Positions 10,902 through 23,241 of a DNA stretch of 64,000 nucleotides are shown piece by piece (positions within the stretch are counted from its first letter, which is position 1; every line of letters starts with the position of its first letter). Below the pieces are notes generated by a model. It made no database searches. It was not told where the DNA came from and saw only the letters and a list, made by a program, of their open reading frames with translations. Position numbers and translations under genes: made by a program. The stretch lies in assembly GCF_000346465.2 (NCBI RefSeq), contig NC_034014.1, forward strand, positions 4,922,461 through 4,986,460. The letters run 5' to 3'. Origin of the DNA: Prunus persica (taxonomy: Eukaryota; Streptophyta; Magnoliopsida; Rosales; Rosaceae).

Positions 10902-13292
10902 ATGGAACGATACTTTAAGAGAAGGTTCGCATCAACTACTTCTAGTTCGGATAATGTAGGTAGTTCGAGTTCGAGAGATGTGGATATTTCTAGAGATGTG
11001 GATAGTTCGAAAGAAAGTGAGTTGCAAGATATCTTAGCTAATCTTATTGCAGACCCTGGACTTCGACCTCAAATGTTGGATTATGATCCTAACATTAGAG
11101 ACGAAGTTCGAAGAGCATATCTACAAAAGGGTCCATGTCAGCCCAAGGATCACACATTTCCACAAATTGATCTTTCAGGGTATGATCGACGCTTTAATGT
11201 CAAGTGGTTTGATGAGTTTGACTAGTTGGAGTACAGTATTAGTAGAGATGCTGCATTTTGCCTTTATTGTTATCTCTTCAAATTCAATTTCAGAATTGGT
11301 CAAGGGTGTAGCGACGCCTTCACAGAGATGGGTTTTAGGAATTTGAAGAAGAAAGATAAAATTAGGCAACATGTTGGACCTGTTGGAAGTGTTCATAATC
11401 AATCTAGACAGTATTGTGTGGATCTTATGAATCAAAAGCAACACATTCGAACAGTTTTGATAAAGCAATCAGAGCAAGCTCGTATTGATTATCGTATTTG
11501 CTTGACAGCTTCTCTTGATTGTGTGAGATTTTTATTGAGGCAAGGTCTTCCTTTTCGTGTGCATGATGAGAGTGACACTTCAAGCAACAAGGGGAATTAT
11601 TTAGAGCTCTTACAGTTTCTTGTTGATCATGATGAGAAAGTGAAGGCCGTTGTGTTAGAAAATGCTCCCGGGAATCTCAAGTTAATAGCTCCAAAAATTC
11701 AAAAAGATCTTGTGAATACTTGTGCCACTGAAACTATTAAGAAAATCATCAAGGATATGGATAGTGCATTCTTCTCTTTATTAGTTGATGAATCACGTGA
11801 TGTGTCAGTAAAAGAACAGATGGCGGTGGTGTTTTGTTATGTTGACAAAAGTGGGGATGTAATTGAGAGGTTTGTGGGCATTCAACATGTTAGCGATACT
11901 ACATCAAACTCACTCAAGGAGGCTATTGACACATTGTTTGCAAGAGAGGAATTGAGCATTTCCATGCTAAGAGGACAAGGATATGATGGAGCTAGTAATA
12001 TGAAGGGTGAGTTCAATGGTCTTAAAACACAGATTTTGAGAGAAAATCCTTGTGCCTATTATATTCATTGTTTTGCACATCAACTTCAATTAGCTCTTGT
12101 GGCCGTGGCAAAGGGAAATGCTGATATTGCCACTTTCTTCACATCTTGCAATAGCTTGGTTAATATTGTTGGAGCATCGTGCAAGCGTCGTGACATTCTT
12201 AGAGATCAACTACAAAAGGATGTTACGGAAGCTGTAGAAAAAGATACTTTTCCAACAGGGCGAGGCTTAAATCAAGAAACTTGTCTCAAGCGTCCCGGTG
12301 ATACACGTTGGAACTCACATTATGGTACATTACTTAGTATCATTTTCATGTTTAAATCTGTGGTGAAAGTGCTCAAATTTATTATTGAGGATGGCTCCAC
12401 TGATAATCTAGGTGAAGCAAATAGGTCATTGAGAGAAATACAATCTTTTGAGTTTGTATTTCACCTATTTTTCATGAGATCTATATTGGGAGCCACAAAT
12501 GACTTGTCACAAGCATTACAGAGGAAAGACCAAGATATTGAGAATGTAATGACTTTAGTCAAAGTTTGCAAGGACCAACTACAACACATGAGAGAGAATG
12601 CATTTGAAGCCTTGCTTGATCAAGTATCTTCCTTTTGTGCCAAACATGATATCTTGGTTCCAAACATGGATGATGCATATGTAGCTCAATGGAGATCACA
12701 TCGGAGAGCTCCTATAATAACACACCTCCATCATTATCGTGTGGACATCTTTATTCAAATCATTGAGTGGCAACTTGCGGAATTAAATCGTCGCTTTAGT
12801 GAGGTAAATACTGAGTTACTTCTTTGTTTGACATGTTTGAGTCCAGATGATTCATTCATAGCTTTTGACAAACAAAAGCTATTTCGTTTTGCTGAATTTT
12901 ATCCTCAAGATTTTAATTCCCGAGATCTCTTGGCACTTGAAGATCAACTTGAGATTTATATTACTCATATGCGTACGATGACTGATTTTTCTCAATTGAA
13001 AGGGATTGGTCGCCTTGCAAGAAAAATGGTGGAGAAAGGGTTGCATAGAACATATAATTATGTTTATTTGCTGATCAGCTTAGCCTTAACTTTACCGGTT
13101 GCAATTGCTTCTGTGGAGAGAGCATTTTCTGCTATGAATATTGTGAAAGGTCCACTTCGCAACCGAATGGGAGATCAATGATTGAGTGATAGTTTACTTG
13201 TTTATATTGAGAAAGATGTGTTTGCTTGTATTGATAATGAAACTATAATGCTACGTTTTCAGAATATGAAAACTCGTCGTGGACAATTGTAA
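10902..13292 (+). pseudogene. hAT transposase (TTF-type zinc finger / DUF4371 / hAT dimerisation), two nonsense codons
   Basis: The frame is continuous for 797 codons except for TAG at 11223-11225 and TGA at 13179-13181. Both lie where relatives carry Trp, so each is a single G-to-A change. The N-terminus starts MERYFKR, just after an acceptor-like ACAG at 10896-10899. It carries the TTF-type zinc-finger core around FCLYCYLF (from about 11256). A DUF4371-like middle includes VDESRDVS and the conserved PGDTRWNSHYG. The C-terminal dimerisation region is around LPVAIASVERAFSAMNIVKG, followed by about 36 residues after the second stop. The protein would bind element ends and catalyse cut-and-paste transposition. 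As it stands it is truncated at both ends of the key region. Two nonsense changes without frameshifts suggest young decay. Confidence 0.9.
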
Positions 13293-13976
13293 TGTGGTTT
13301 TTTTCTATGAATTATGAATTCTAATATTATCGTTTCATTTTTATGAGTATATTTTGTATAAATTTTTTTCACCTTTAGATATTGACCCCTGAAAGGAAAT
13401 ATCCTGGATCTGCCACTGTACACCACTTAAGGAAAGTCATGAGTTGGCAAAGAAATAGTTGAGCATTGTTTCAAAAACAATTTTCTATGCTTTTTTTTTT
13501 GTTCATATGGGAACAATCAGAAATCCACATGGGAAATGTGGATGACATTCAACAACGAAGATAACACGTCATTGATTTATTCAATATGAATGAAAGAAAA
13601 ATCAACCTGAGACATCTACGGGAAGAATTTGAATCCCTATATTCTCCGACAATCTAATGACTAAAGTCCACATGAAAAATATCTCGTTGGTAAAATAGTC
13701 AAATTTGATTAATATATACATATATATATTGATGTCCAGATAAAAAAAAGAAACTATTCAAAGAGAGACAATCGAATCCAAGTCCACAAGGCCACTTCCA
13801 TTTTTCATCATAAGAAACAATCATAACGTCAGCTAGTTGCATAGGTGTAAGCCTTATTTACTTTCTATAACTTTCTGTTACGTAAAACAAAATGTTGGAT
13901 TCACATAAATCAACAATTGTCATGCATTTATTGGCAATTTACTAATTTATGGCAAAACCAATAATTAATATTTTGT

Positions 13977-14056
13977 CGGACAAATACTGACTAAGAATTG
14001 ATAATCACTCATGTATCGGACAAATACTGATTAAGAATTGATAATCACTCATGTAT
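13977..14056. repeat. 40-bp direct tandem repeat, two copies
   Basis: The unit starting CGGACAAATACTGA occurs at 13977-14016 and again at 14017-14056 with one substitution. Confidence 0.9.
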
Positions 14057-15670
14057 GCAACCCCACATGTAAACGTTATATATTTTCTATAACTTTTTAT
14101 TATGTGAAACAGACTGTTCGATCCACACAAATTATTAATTCACGATAATACTTATAATCGTTCATGTAGGCAAGATAGCAAAATTTAACAAGAACTCCAT
14201 CAGATACCGCCGAATCATGATGACTATATATGTATTAGATCAATGAGAATTGGACTTGCCTTAAAAGTAGCTTTGATGCGTGATCGTTATGAAATTTCTG
14301 TAACTTTCTAATACGTATAATAATTCTTCAATTCATCAGTCGCCACTTTACATCATCTCAACTTGGCACAATTCCGCTAACCGTAACGTCAGAGAAAAAG
14401 AGCACTTCAGATTTAGTAGGTTTCCTTCGGATCCCATCGAATCGTTGGTGTTGTCCAACTTTTGGTTGACCTATGTTGGCAAAACTCCTTTGATTCTGCC
14501 ATCTTAATGACTATATATGCGGTAGGTGAATAAGGAGCACACCATTTTGATTTTGAAACTTTGAACATTTGAGGCTTACCATAAAACTATAATTCAATGA
14601 TTATGACGGATCATGGCCGTCCAGTCTGATGACTGAACTATCAAAGACTCTAAAAGATATTGTGGTCCCACTCAATACCCTAAGTTTTTTTTTTGGGTCC
14701 CAATACCCTAAGTTGACACTTGTAAACAGTGCATTTACAATGCCCATATCCTCAAAGCACAAGCCTGCATGAAATAAACGCATAGCTTAATATTATATTT
14801 ATTTGTGATTCTGTTCACACAGATGCCCATATTATCTCAAAATTCAGATCAGCGGTGAGGTAAACAGGGAAGGTAGAAAAGAAATGGGACCCATAAACGC
14901 TGCGTCGCCGTTCATGCCGGCCGCGAGTGCATTGACATTTACGGTGCAATCGAGGGAAAACCCGACAAGCAGCCACCGAGATTTAGACACGTAGAGGGAG
15001 CAGCTGGGCGATGATCTCAAGGAGAGGGGCAGGTGGGTAAATCATAGCCGTGCAGATGTTGGAGAATTGAGGTCCTTTGGATAGTCCATCTTAGAGTAAT
15101 GACGTGCTGGGATTTTCTTGCGGCCACCCGCCCGCCCGCATTTAATTTCCATGCATCCATTCCATCCATCATATTTTATGAGTTACAAACAAGAGTCAAA
15201 AAGTCACATAAAACTAAATAGTAAGGTAAACCCAAGAGAGTGGTTAAATTTGTAAGTTCACATTCTGCGTACATGATGAAACCTAATCAATAGGGCTTCA
15301 ATTTGACAAAGGAAGATGATACTCAATCAATTTGCCTTAATTTTACTATTATTAGTCTTTAAATAATAGTACGAAACACGTGTCAGATACTAGAGGGAGA
15401 TGTCAATAAGACCCTAGCTGGATGATATGACGATAAAACCGAATATCGTTTGTATAAAAAAAAGAAGAAAAGAAATAAGAGTCAATGTCGAACAAAAATT
15501 CTCTATAAATAAGGATAAAACCTATTGTCATCCATCACGTATGCATATCTTGTGTTTCTAGTGAACTCAATCCTCCTGAAATATGAGGTAATATTAATTT
15601 TGTTTATATCAGAAAAAAGAAACTTTTATTTTTAGTTTTATATGAATGTGGAGTGGAGGTGATGATGGCA

Positions 15671-15827
15671 CACGTGTGGGTAGAGTAGCTGAGGCCAGCT
15701 GTGACGTGGGGGAAGACACGTGAGAACAGTGTCAAATTTTTGGAACAAGACTAACGTGAGCAATGAGCTAGCAATAAGCGGGCGGCACCCACAGCACAGA
15801 GGAGAGGGCCACAGCCCACAGCCCACA

Positions 15828-15862
<35 letters not shown>

Positions 15863-15930
15863 TACTGTGGTTACAAGTCAAGGCAGGCACTTGGTTTAAG
15901 GAAAACTGTAAACCAGACACCACCCACGTG
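15671..15930. promoter_or_regulatory. Cluster of G-box/ABRE-like CACGTG motifs
   Basis: CACGTG occurs at 15671-15676, 15717-15722 and 15925-15930, and again at 16792-16797 about 220 bp upstream of the CYP707A TATA box. G-box/ABRE motifs bind bZIP and bHLH factors. A link to ABA-responsive CYP707A expression is inference. Confidence 0.5.
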
Positions 15931-17010
15931 AATTGCTTTGCTTGGATTAATTAGGTTTACAAAACTTATCATCACGCACCCTTTTTTTTTACCCATTCCA
16001 TCAAAATTCATATATAATTAGTGAAACGGTCAAATTATGATTTATATGCAAAGACTTATCAACGATTGATTGACGGTTACTTACGAAATTCATTAACAAT
16101 TAATAACTATTTTTTTTCTTTTTAAAAATCTCGTTGCCGTGTCTCTCTGTTTTTTCTGGGTCAAATCTTTGCCTTTTCTGACGAGGAATGGAAATCGTGA
16201 GCTTTTGAATCGAGGTATATAAAAAGGAAATGTTTGGGTATCCTGTCAGCATGCCCATGTGTTGAAAGCTGTGCTTCATTACATGCACAAAATGGGGTGT
16301 TTGTTGGTGTACGTGGAAGGCAAACAATGACTTGTCAATCGAGCGAGAGTGCGAGCAAATTAGCTTAGAGAATGGTTTTGCCTAAAATGGCATGAGACGA
16401 GTGAAAACAAGAGAAAAATAGAAACCCAGAAAAACAAAGAGGTGGGGAGGGCAAAGAGCCAAACATACACTAAGAGTTAGAGGAGGAAGAGAAAGGGAGA
16501 GAGAAAAAAAAAGAGAAGGGTGGCCCGCAGTTGGTGCTAAAACTTGTACGGACTGATGGTTCAGTCGCACGAACCAACCTGAGATTCTTCCACGTATGAG
16601 GCCACGAGTTGGCTAAACAAGATTTGTGGCTGCAACTTGGATCAGCCATTGTAGGTCTAGGCCTGTCCATTTGAAAATTACAAAGGTAAAAAAAATTGCT
16701 TGGTTTTCAAGCGATATTAGAGAAGACGAAAACCGAACATAGAATATTGATTGTAATGATATCTGAATCATTTGAATTACAAATTCTAAATCACGTGTTA
16801 CATATACTATACTGTAAATTAGTAGTCGGTACCCTATTTATAAGTGTCCCATCGATAGTATAGACAGGGTGGGGGTAAAGGAGGGTGGGGATGACCCTAA
16901 AAGAGGAAAAAAAAAAAAGGGGGGGGGGGGCCATAGCAAGGTGTTCCCATAAAACCAGTGCCGTCTGTCCCAAAAACCTCCCCACCAACAACTCTCTCTC
17001 CACACATCAT

Positions 17011-17017
17011 TATAAAA
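17011..17017 (+). promoter_or_regulatory. TATA box of CYP707A
   Basis: TATAAAAACC lies 131 bp upstream of the ATG, implying a leader of about 100 nt. Confidence 0.7.
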
Positions 17018-17141
17018 ACCAACCCACCATTCCATTTATTCACCCTTCTTGCTTCACTGTCACCCCCACTATAGCTACTTGTTCAAGCCACCCAACGCCA
17101 CCTCTTCATTTCCCTCTCAAACCCATCACCACTTCACCACC

Positions 17142-20100
17142 ATGCAACTTTTCTGCTCATCATTACTAACACCACCTTTTTCACAGTCTGATTTTGTTCT
17201 TCTTTTGATTCCAGCCCTTCTGCTCTTAGGCCTGGTCCTCCAATGGCGCCACCCCAAACACAAGCGCCTGCCCCCTGGCTCAATGGGCTGGCCTTATATT
17301 GGAGAGACTCTCAGGCTTTACACTGAAAACCCAAATTCATTCTTCTCCAGCAGGCAAAAACGGTACTCAATTCAACCACCAGAACCCCCCCACTTTGCCT
17401 TGCAATTTTCTTCATTTCCTAGTTCATCCTAGCTAGCTTTTTTCTTTTTTATCAAACACGTTTCTTATTTTAATTGTATCATAGTTAGTGCATATATAAT
17501 TCTTATATACGACAGTTGTATATAATCTCGCTACATGATTGACATGTAATGAGTTGATGTGAGAGAGGAATGGAAATATAGTTCATTGATTTATTTTTCA
17601 TTATATTTTTGTAGGTATGGAAATATATTTAAGACCCATGTTTTGGGGTGCCCCTGTGTAATGATTACAAGCCCAGAAGCAGCAAGAATGGTTCTTGTGA
17701 GCCAGGCGCATCTGTTCAAACCAACTTATCCAAGAAGCAAAGAGAGAATGATAGGACCAGAAGCCATATTTTTCCACCAAGGGGCCTACCATGCAAGTCT
17801 GAAGAAGCTGGTTCAGGCTGCCCTTTTGCCCTGTGCAATAAAAGGGTCAGTTTCAGAGATTGAGCAAATTGTTCTAAGGCTTCTACCGACTTGGGAAAAC
17901 AGCAGCATCAACACTTTGCAAGAGATGAAGAGGGTAAAATATATATATCTGTCAGTTTTGTTGGTATAATTTATTTTGACTTTTCTTGCATGACTCTTGA
18001 GTCATTTGGAATCTTAAAGTTTGTTCCTTTTCTTGGCCTGGCCTGCCAGTTTGCTTTTGATGTGGCAATGATTTCAGCCTTCGGCAACAATAGGGACTTT
18101 GAAATGGAAGGAATTAAACATCTGTATCAATGCCTTGAGAAGGGCTATAATTCTATGCCTCTTGATCTACCTGGAACTCCTTTTCACAAAGCCATGAAGG
18201 TGATATATAAAAAAATTATGTATATTTTATTTTTGTGGTCCACCCAATTTTCCAAATTCAATCAATATCATTGGACATTGGACATTTTTAATTTCTTTAC
18301 AACAGCATTGGAATTTAAGACATGTCATAAGCTCACCTTAATTTGGTCTTCAAGCACATACATTGGATTGGACCAGAGCATACATGCTAGCTCTTAGACT
18401 GATTATCAAACGGACCTAAATAATTGAACTTTTAAATATGTTTTTGTGAATTTCGTGTTTTTGTGGAGTAGGCAAGGAAGCTTCTCAATGAGACGTTGAG
18501 GGGATTGATAGCGAAGAGAAGGAAGAGTGATGGGGAAGAAAGTGGTGGCTTGCTGAGAGTACTGTTGGGAAAGGACCACAATAAGCCTAACCTGCAGCTT
18601 AGTGATTCTCAAATTGCTGACAATATCATTGGGGTTATCTTTGCTGCTCATGACACTACTGCAAGTATCCTAACATGGCTCATCAAATATCTGCACGATA
18701 ATGCCGATCTCCTAGAAGCTGTCACTGTAATATTAATTTTCCCTTCTTGATTCTTTGAAAAAAAGAAAAACACACAGAGATTGACAAGTTGATCTTTCAG
18801 AGAGAACAAGAAGGAATTCGACGCAAATTATTCGCTGAGAATCGTGGGCTTACGTGGGATGATACTAGACACATGCCTTTAACAAGTCGGGTATGTTGTT
18901 GTACATGTTATGTTATGTTGTTACACTACCAACTCGAATCACATATGCAAATCAAAATTTATTTGATCAAAAATTCAGATTGATACGAACAGTCTAATAA
19001 ACTAACATCCTCAAAAGATTTATGTTACAACTTACAAGTCAAATGCTTTATATTGCCGGTGAATTATGTTAATGAATTGAATTAATAAAATATTCTGACA
19101 AGAAATATATATATATAGGGCAGAATGATTGAAGTGAACTGATAAATATCTCAGGTGATTCAAGAAACTCTAAGAACAGCAAGTATACTGTCGTTCACAT
19201 TCAGAGAAGCAGTGGAAGACGTGGAGTTTGAGGGTTATTTTATCCCTAAAGGTTGGAAGGTGCTGCCTCTATTCAGAAGCATTCATCACTGTGCTGATTT
19301 CTTCCCGCATCCCGAAAAATTTGACCCTTCAAGATTTGAGGTAAAACCTTAGCCAAAGAAATTATAATATTAATAATATCCTCCCTTTCTCTCATCTGTG
19401 TCTGTGACCAGTACTGTATCACTGGGCAAGATTCAACAAGTGGGTCATGCAGCACTGTTACATTTTATCTTGTTTTGGCAGAAACATAAGGTTATCAATC
19501 GCTGGATTATCTTGGTCCTGTCATTTTCATTGTTATATATGAATCTTCCTTTACTTAAGAGGATCGGAGTCATGAATATTTTTCTAACTATCAAGTCATG
19601 TGACCTGGTTTTGTTTTTGTAGGCTAGTAATTTCTTTATTTATTTATCAATAACTATCGTCCATAAATTACATATTTCAATGAACAACAAAATAGAAACT
19701 TTCTGTCACTAAATTAAATGATCATTTGTCTTAAAACACTAATATGTAACATGTACATATATTTAAGAGATTTAAGAGATATTTAGTGATATACCCATTT
19801 CTAGCACTAATATTATAAATAAACCTTACACAATTGAATTTTTATAAACAAACTAAAAAAAAAACCCAAAAAATGACAGCTGGCCTTATTGAATTTAATA
19901 TTAATTATTAAATTACTTTGATGCCCTATTCAGTGTTTTGGGTATTTTTATGAGATTTTGGAGTTGGGCTTGTTTTAAGAAATTGATGGTAGTTTTGTAA
20001 TTTATAAGAAGTTAAAAGTTTTTTTGTTATGTTGTAAATGAACTTTGAGTGTGTTTCTAAAGTCTATTTCATATGAGGTAATTTTATAATTTAAGCCCCT

Positions 20101-20413
20101 ATATTGGGTATAATAATAAATATCCTTATATTTAATTGGTTGGGTTTTCTTAGCTAGAAAGCCTATAGAATTATACATATGTGGCAGAAGAAACTCATGA
20201 GAAAATAATCAAGGTTTTGTATAAATTAGTGATGGATGGTTGAAGTGATGCTTTTAGCTGGGTTTGGTGACTAATTGTGTGATAGTGCAGGTGCCACCAA
20301 AACCAAACACTTTCATGCCCTTCGGGAATGGCGTGCATTCTTGTCCAGGCAATGAGCTGGCCAAGCTTGAGATGCTCATCCTCCTCCACCATCTCACCAT
20401 TGCTTACAGGTTC

Positions 20414-20458
<45 letters not shown>

Positions 20459-22471
20459 TAAAATATGCTATTAAGGGTGTAGTCTAGTGGAAAAGGACCT
20501 TGATGTGCAGACTAATAATCTTAGGTTCGAATCCCCATGACACATTTTGGTAGCGTGTGGTTGAGAAATCCCTTCCTCTTTGTAGTTTGAACTATCGCTT
20601 GTATTTAAATAAAAATAAAAACTATTAATTACTGAAATAAAAGCACATTGTCAAAAAATTTCATTGGGTTCCAATCCTGTTGATATTTATGCAATTATTT
20701 CTTTTCCTTTTTTGTTTTGGGTAAAAGTCATTTGTCCCCCTCTTAGTTGACTAGACGCTAGAGGTAGCGGGGAAGTGGCCGGGGAATGATTGGTGGTCCA
20801 ATGGTCCTTCCCTTAGGCTGTGGAAGTGGTCCTCAGTATCATCAACAATGAGGGTGAGTGGGCATTTTATAAGGGTTCTTTCTTATTCTCAGTGAGTGTG
20901 CTGAGTAGAAAACTGGGTCACCATATGACATATACACCCAAATATAGATTTTCATTTGCATGCTAAAACACGTGGCATGCATGCACATACAATTAGTCAA
21001 GCATTATTTAATCCTGACCTCTCAAGTTTGCGTGAGACATATGCACATGGACCTATATTATCTTTACAAGTTCTCAAATTCAATGTCAACTATGAAAATT
21101 GAAGCAAGCTTTAAAAATAAAAGGCCAAAACGGCAGCAACCCCCCACCCGACAGCCCTCCTCCAGCGGCTCCTCCCTCCATTGCCAGTCGCACTCGCGAC
21201 TGGCATTAATCCGTGTGTGTATTCACATATACGTGAATACAGACATACAGACACATATATGCAGTCTCCCGATTAAGATTTCAACTAGTAGATTAAAATA
21301 TTTTTCTTTATACCAATTTACGCATATAAACCATGCGCAAAAGGGATATGTAGACAGTTCATTTTATGGCATGAGTAACAAACTTAACAGAAATATGATA
21401 CTATCAATAATACGTATACAGTTTTGTCTGTACGAGGATCAAAAGCCTTTTTCTTTGGTCAAATTTCTAGTACACATCCATCAATTTTTTTCGTACATGT
21501 AGGACCTGCCCCTAACCCTAATCAATTATCATCAGGACAGACAGAGACAACCCTTTTAGTGATATTAGATTGTGAGACAGCTCTCCCAAATATCCCACCT
21601 TTTTTTTCCCAAATCTCTAGTCTCATCCAGGGACGACGTCTAGCTAGCTAAGCCTCATATGGGGCATAAGCCTCTACAATTTTACCAATTGTTATGTTCC
21701 ATTCATGATATTTCACATCGAGAGTTTAATTATATGTAACATGTCAATTAAACTTCGAAAGTTTAGTTATATGTAACATATTAATCAGACTAGAGAATAT
21801 TTCCGTATATACGATTCTATTCGAAAAAATCATATTGAGACAGACAATTAGCCAGCTGTGTGCTCAGTCTAGACAGAATGGCTATGAAACATTTGGTTTG
21901 CCAGCTGTAGACATGGTGGTCACCACAGCTCTTTCTTCTGCATGTTTTACACCACAACATCACAAGTTGTCCACATCAAGTACATATATCCTTATAGCCT
22001 CATGATTTTGTTAGCATCATAGCTACTACAGTACTTTTGTTGGGTTTTGGCTAAACAAACTAAAAGTTTGACATTGTTATTGATTATAACGGTGATATTT
22101 GGCGATGTGATTGCTACCAACCAAGTGGTTGATGGCTTTTGCAGATTTTTCTTTTTGGTATCATAATGGGGAATGTTAAGTTCAGTTGCTTATGTATATG
22201 GACGATCTATGAGCTGTTGATGCATGTGAGTCTCATAATGTACGAACGACTTATAGTCACATGCGTGCCTCGAATGAATGGGTGATCCTAGCAAAATTGA
22301 TAGCAGCATATACATATAAGCTTTTATTTTGGCTAATTAAGTTTTGTATGATTGGCATTGACCAGGTGGCACGTGACAGGAGATGAGGATGGGATACAAT
22401 ATGGCCCTTTCCCAGTACCCAAACAGGGATTACCAATAACAGTAGTCCCAAGGAGCAAGATTGTGAGTTGA
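17142..22471 (+). CDS. CYP707A: Abscisic acid 8'-hydroxylase, cytochrome P450 CYP707A (CYP707A4-like)
   Basis: Exons by splice consensus and frame: 17142-17362, 17615-17933, 18050-18199, 18472-18726, 18801-18890, 19155-19340, 20291-20409, 22366-22471; together 481 aa with no break. CYP707A enzymes are ER-anchored monooxygenases that 8'-hydroxylate ABA, the main step in its catabolism. Visible: hydrophobic anchor (about 17-34), proline hinge LPPGSMGWP (43-51), I-helix AAHDTT (288-293), ExxR ETLR (349-352), FDPSRF (401-406) and haem loop PFGNGVHSCPG with ligand Cys425. KPTYPRSKERMIGP and FREAVEDVEFEGYFIPKGWK are CYP707A signatures; KPTYP and LTW..TR.MPLT lean toward CYP707A4. Intron 7 is unusually long (about 1.96 kb) and holds a CT microsatellite (20414-20455), a SINE and two perfect hairpins. 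I-helix His290 replaces the more usual Arg or Gln. ABA activity is inferred from the family. Confidence 0.94.
20468..20628 (+). mobile_element. tRNA-derived SINE in CYP707A intron 7
   Basis: The body is 20475-20621 with a box-A-like TAGTCTAGTGG, box-B-like GGTTCGAATCC and an A-rich tail. It is flanked by a 7-bp duplication CTATTAA (20468-20474 and 20622-20628). SINEs carry an internal RNA polymerase III promoter and rely on LINE enzymes to move. A relative lies near 9200-9306. Confidence 0.75.
21183..21240. repeat. Two adjacent perfect hairpins in CYP707A intron 7
   Basis: GCCAGTCGC pairs with GCGACTGGC across a 4-nt loop (21183-21204). GTATTCAC pairs with GTGAATAC across a 6-nt loop (21219-21240). 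Arms are exact. Confidence 0.7.
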
Positions 22472-22559
22472 ACATGAAGCTAAGCGAAGCTAGCTTTTGG
22501 GTTCTTGACGACAACACAAACTTCTCCAATGGGGCCAAAAGCAAGCATACCCCATCGAG

Positions 22560-23203
22560 CTCTTTTCTCTTTTAAATTTCGTTCCATGGTGTTTTTCTTT
22601 CCGAATTTGTCGTTGGGAATCCTATGTATCTTCTACGTCTCTTGGGTACGTGGATTTTGTCCAGTTTGTTAGCGTAGGATCAAAATGTCAGTGTCAAACT
22701 GTGAATGTAATGTGTGATAGAAATGAAATGGGTTTTGTGCAGAAACTAGCAATGCCAGGAAATGAAAATTTTCAAGATGAAATGAAGATGCCGTTTTTTT
22801 CTTTTTCTTCTGTGGAATGTGTGAATAACAAAGGATCAGAAAGGAATATCAAATGTGTGTGGTTTTGAATATTGATGAAGTAACTTTCAGCTTCTTAGAT
22901 TTTTCTTCTGCTGCTCTTTCTGCTGTGGAAGAGGCATGGCCAGCTGCGGAGTCAGAAATTGATGTTAAAGGGGGCCCTTTTGCAAAATATAAAAATAAAG
23001 GAATACTACAGGTTCTTGTAGACCCCTGGACCAATATCCCTAATGTAAAAATCAAAAAATAAGCTTTAAATTACAACTTTTACACATCAAGTTATGATTG
23101 TTGTACATAAAAAAAACCATTATATTCCCTTTCAATATTCTATTCAATTCATATACATAATATTAAATTATTTAGAGAGAAAGAAAGAAAAGGAGAGTAA
23201 AGG

Positions 23204-23241
<38 letters not shown>

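Larger units (their letters stand above)
9478..13426 (+). mobile_element. hAT-superfamily DNA transposon with intact ends
   Basis: The element is 9486-13418 (3,933 bp). Its termini are imperfect inverted repeats: CAGGGGCGGATCCA on the left, and CAGTGGCAGATCCA as the reverse complement of the right end (12 of 14 match). It is flanked by a perfect 8-bp target duplication TACACCAC (9478-9485 and 13419-13426), the hAT hallmark. Inside are subterminal palindromes (9685-9850), an AT-rich tandemly duplicated region (10141-10690) and a transposase pseudogene (10902-13292). The exact duplication points to recent insertion. The two stop codons mean this copy probably needs a helper transposase to move. 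Confidence 0.95.
13427..16790. other. Spacer and distal upstream region of CYP707A
   Basis: No coding gene recognised. It contains a 40-bp tandem repeat (13977-14056), a GC-richer block near 14880-15060 without a convincing frame, a CT microsatellite at 15833-15858 and three CACGTG G-boxes (15671, 15717, 15925). Confidence 0.5.

Noticed and set aside
11175..11468. Minus-strand open frame across the hAT transposase
   Set aside because: Antisense shadow of a clear transposase frame; no domain.
15833..15858. CT repeat as a CRISPR or satellite array
   Set aside because: A plain dinucleotide microsatellite; no spacers. No CRISPR array exists in this plant window.
20960..21502. 180-residue plus-strand frame
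   Set aside because: Lies wholly in CYP707A intron 7; composition is not protein-like and the surrounding splice structure explains the region.
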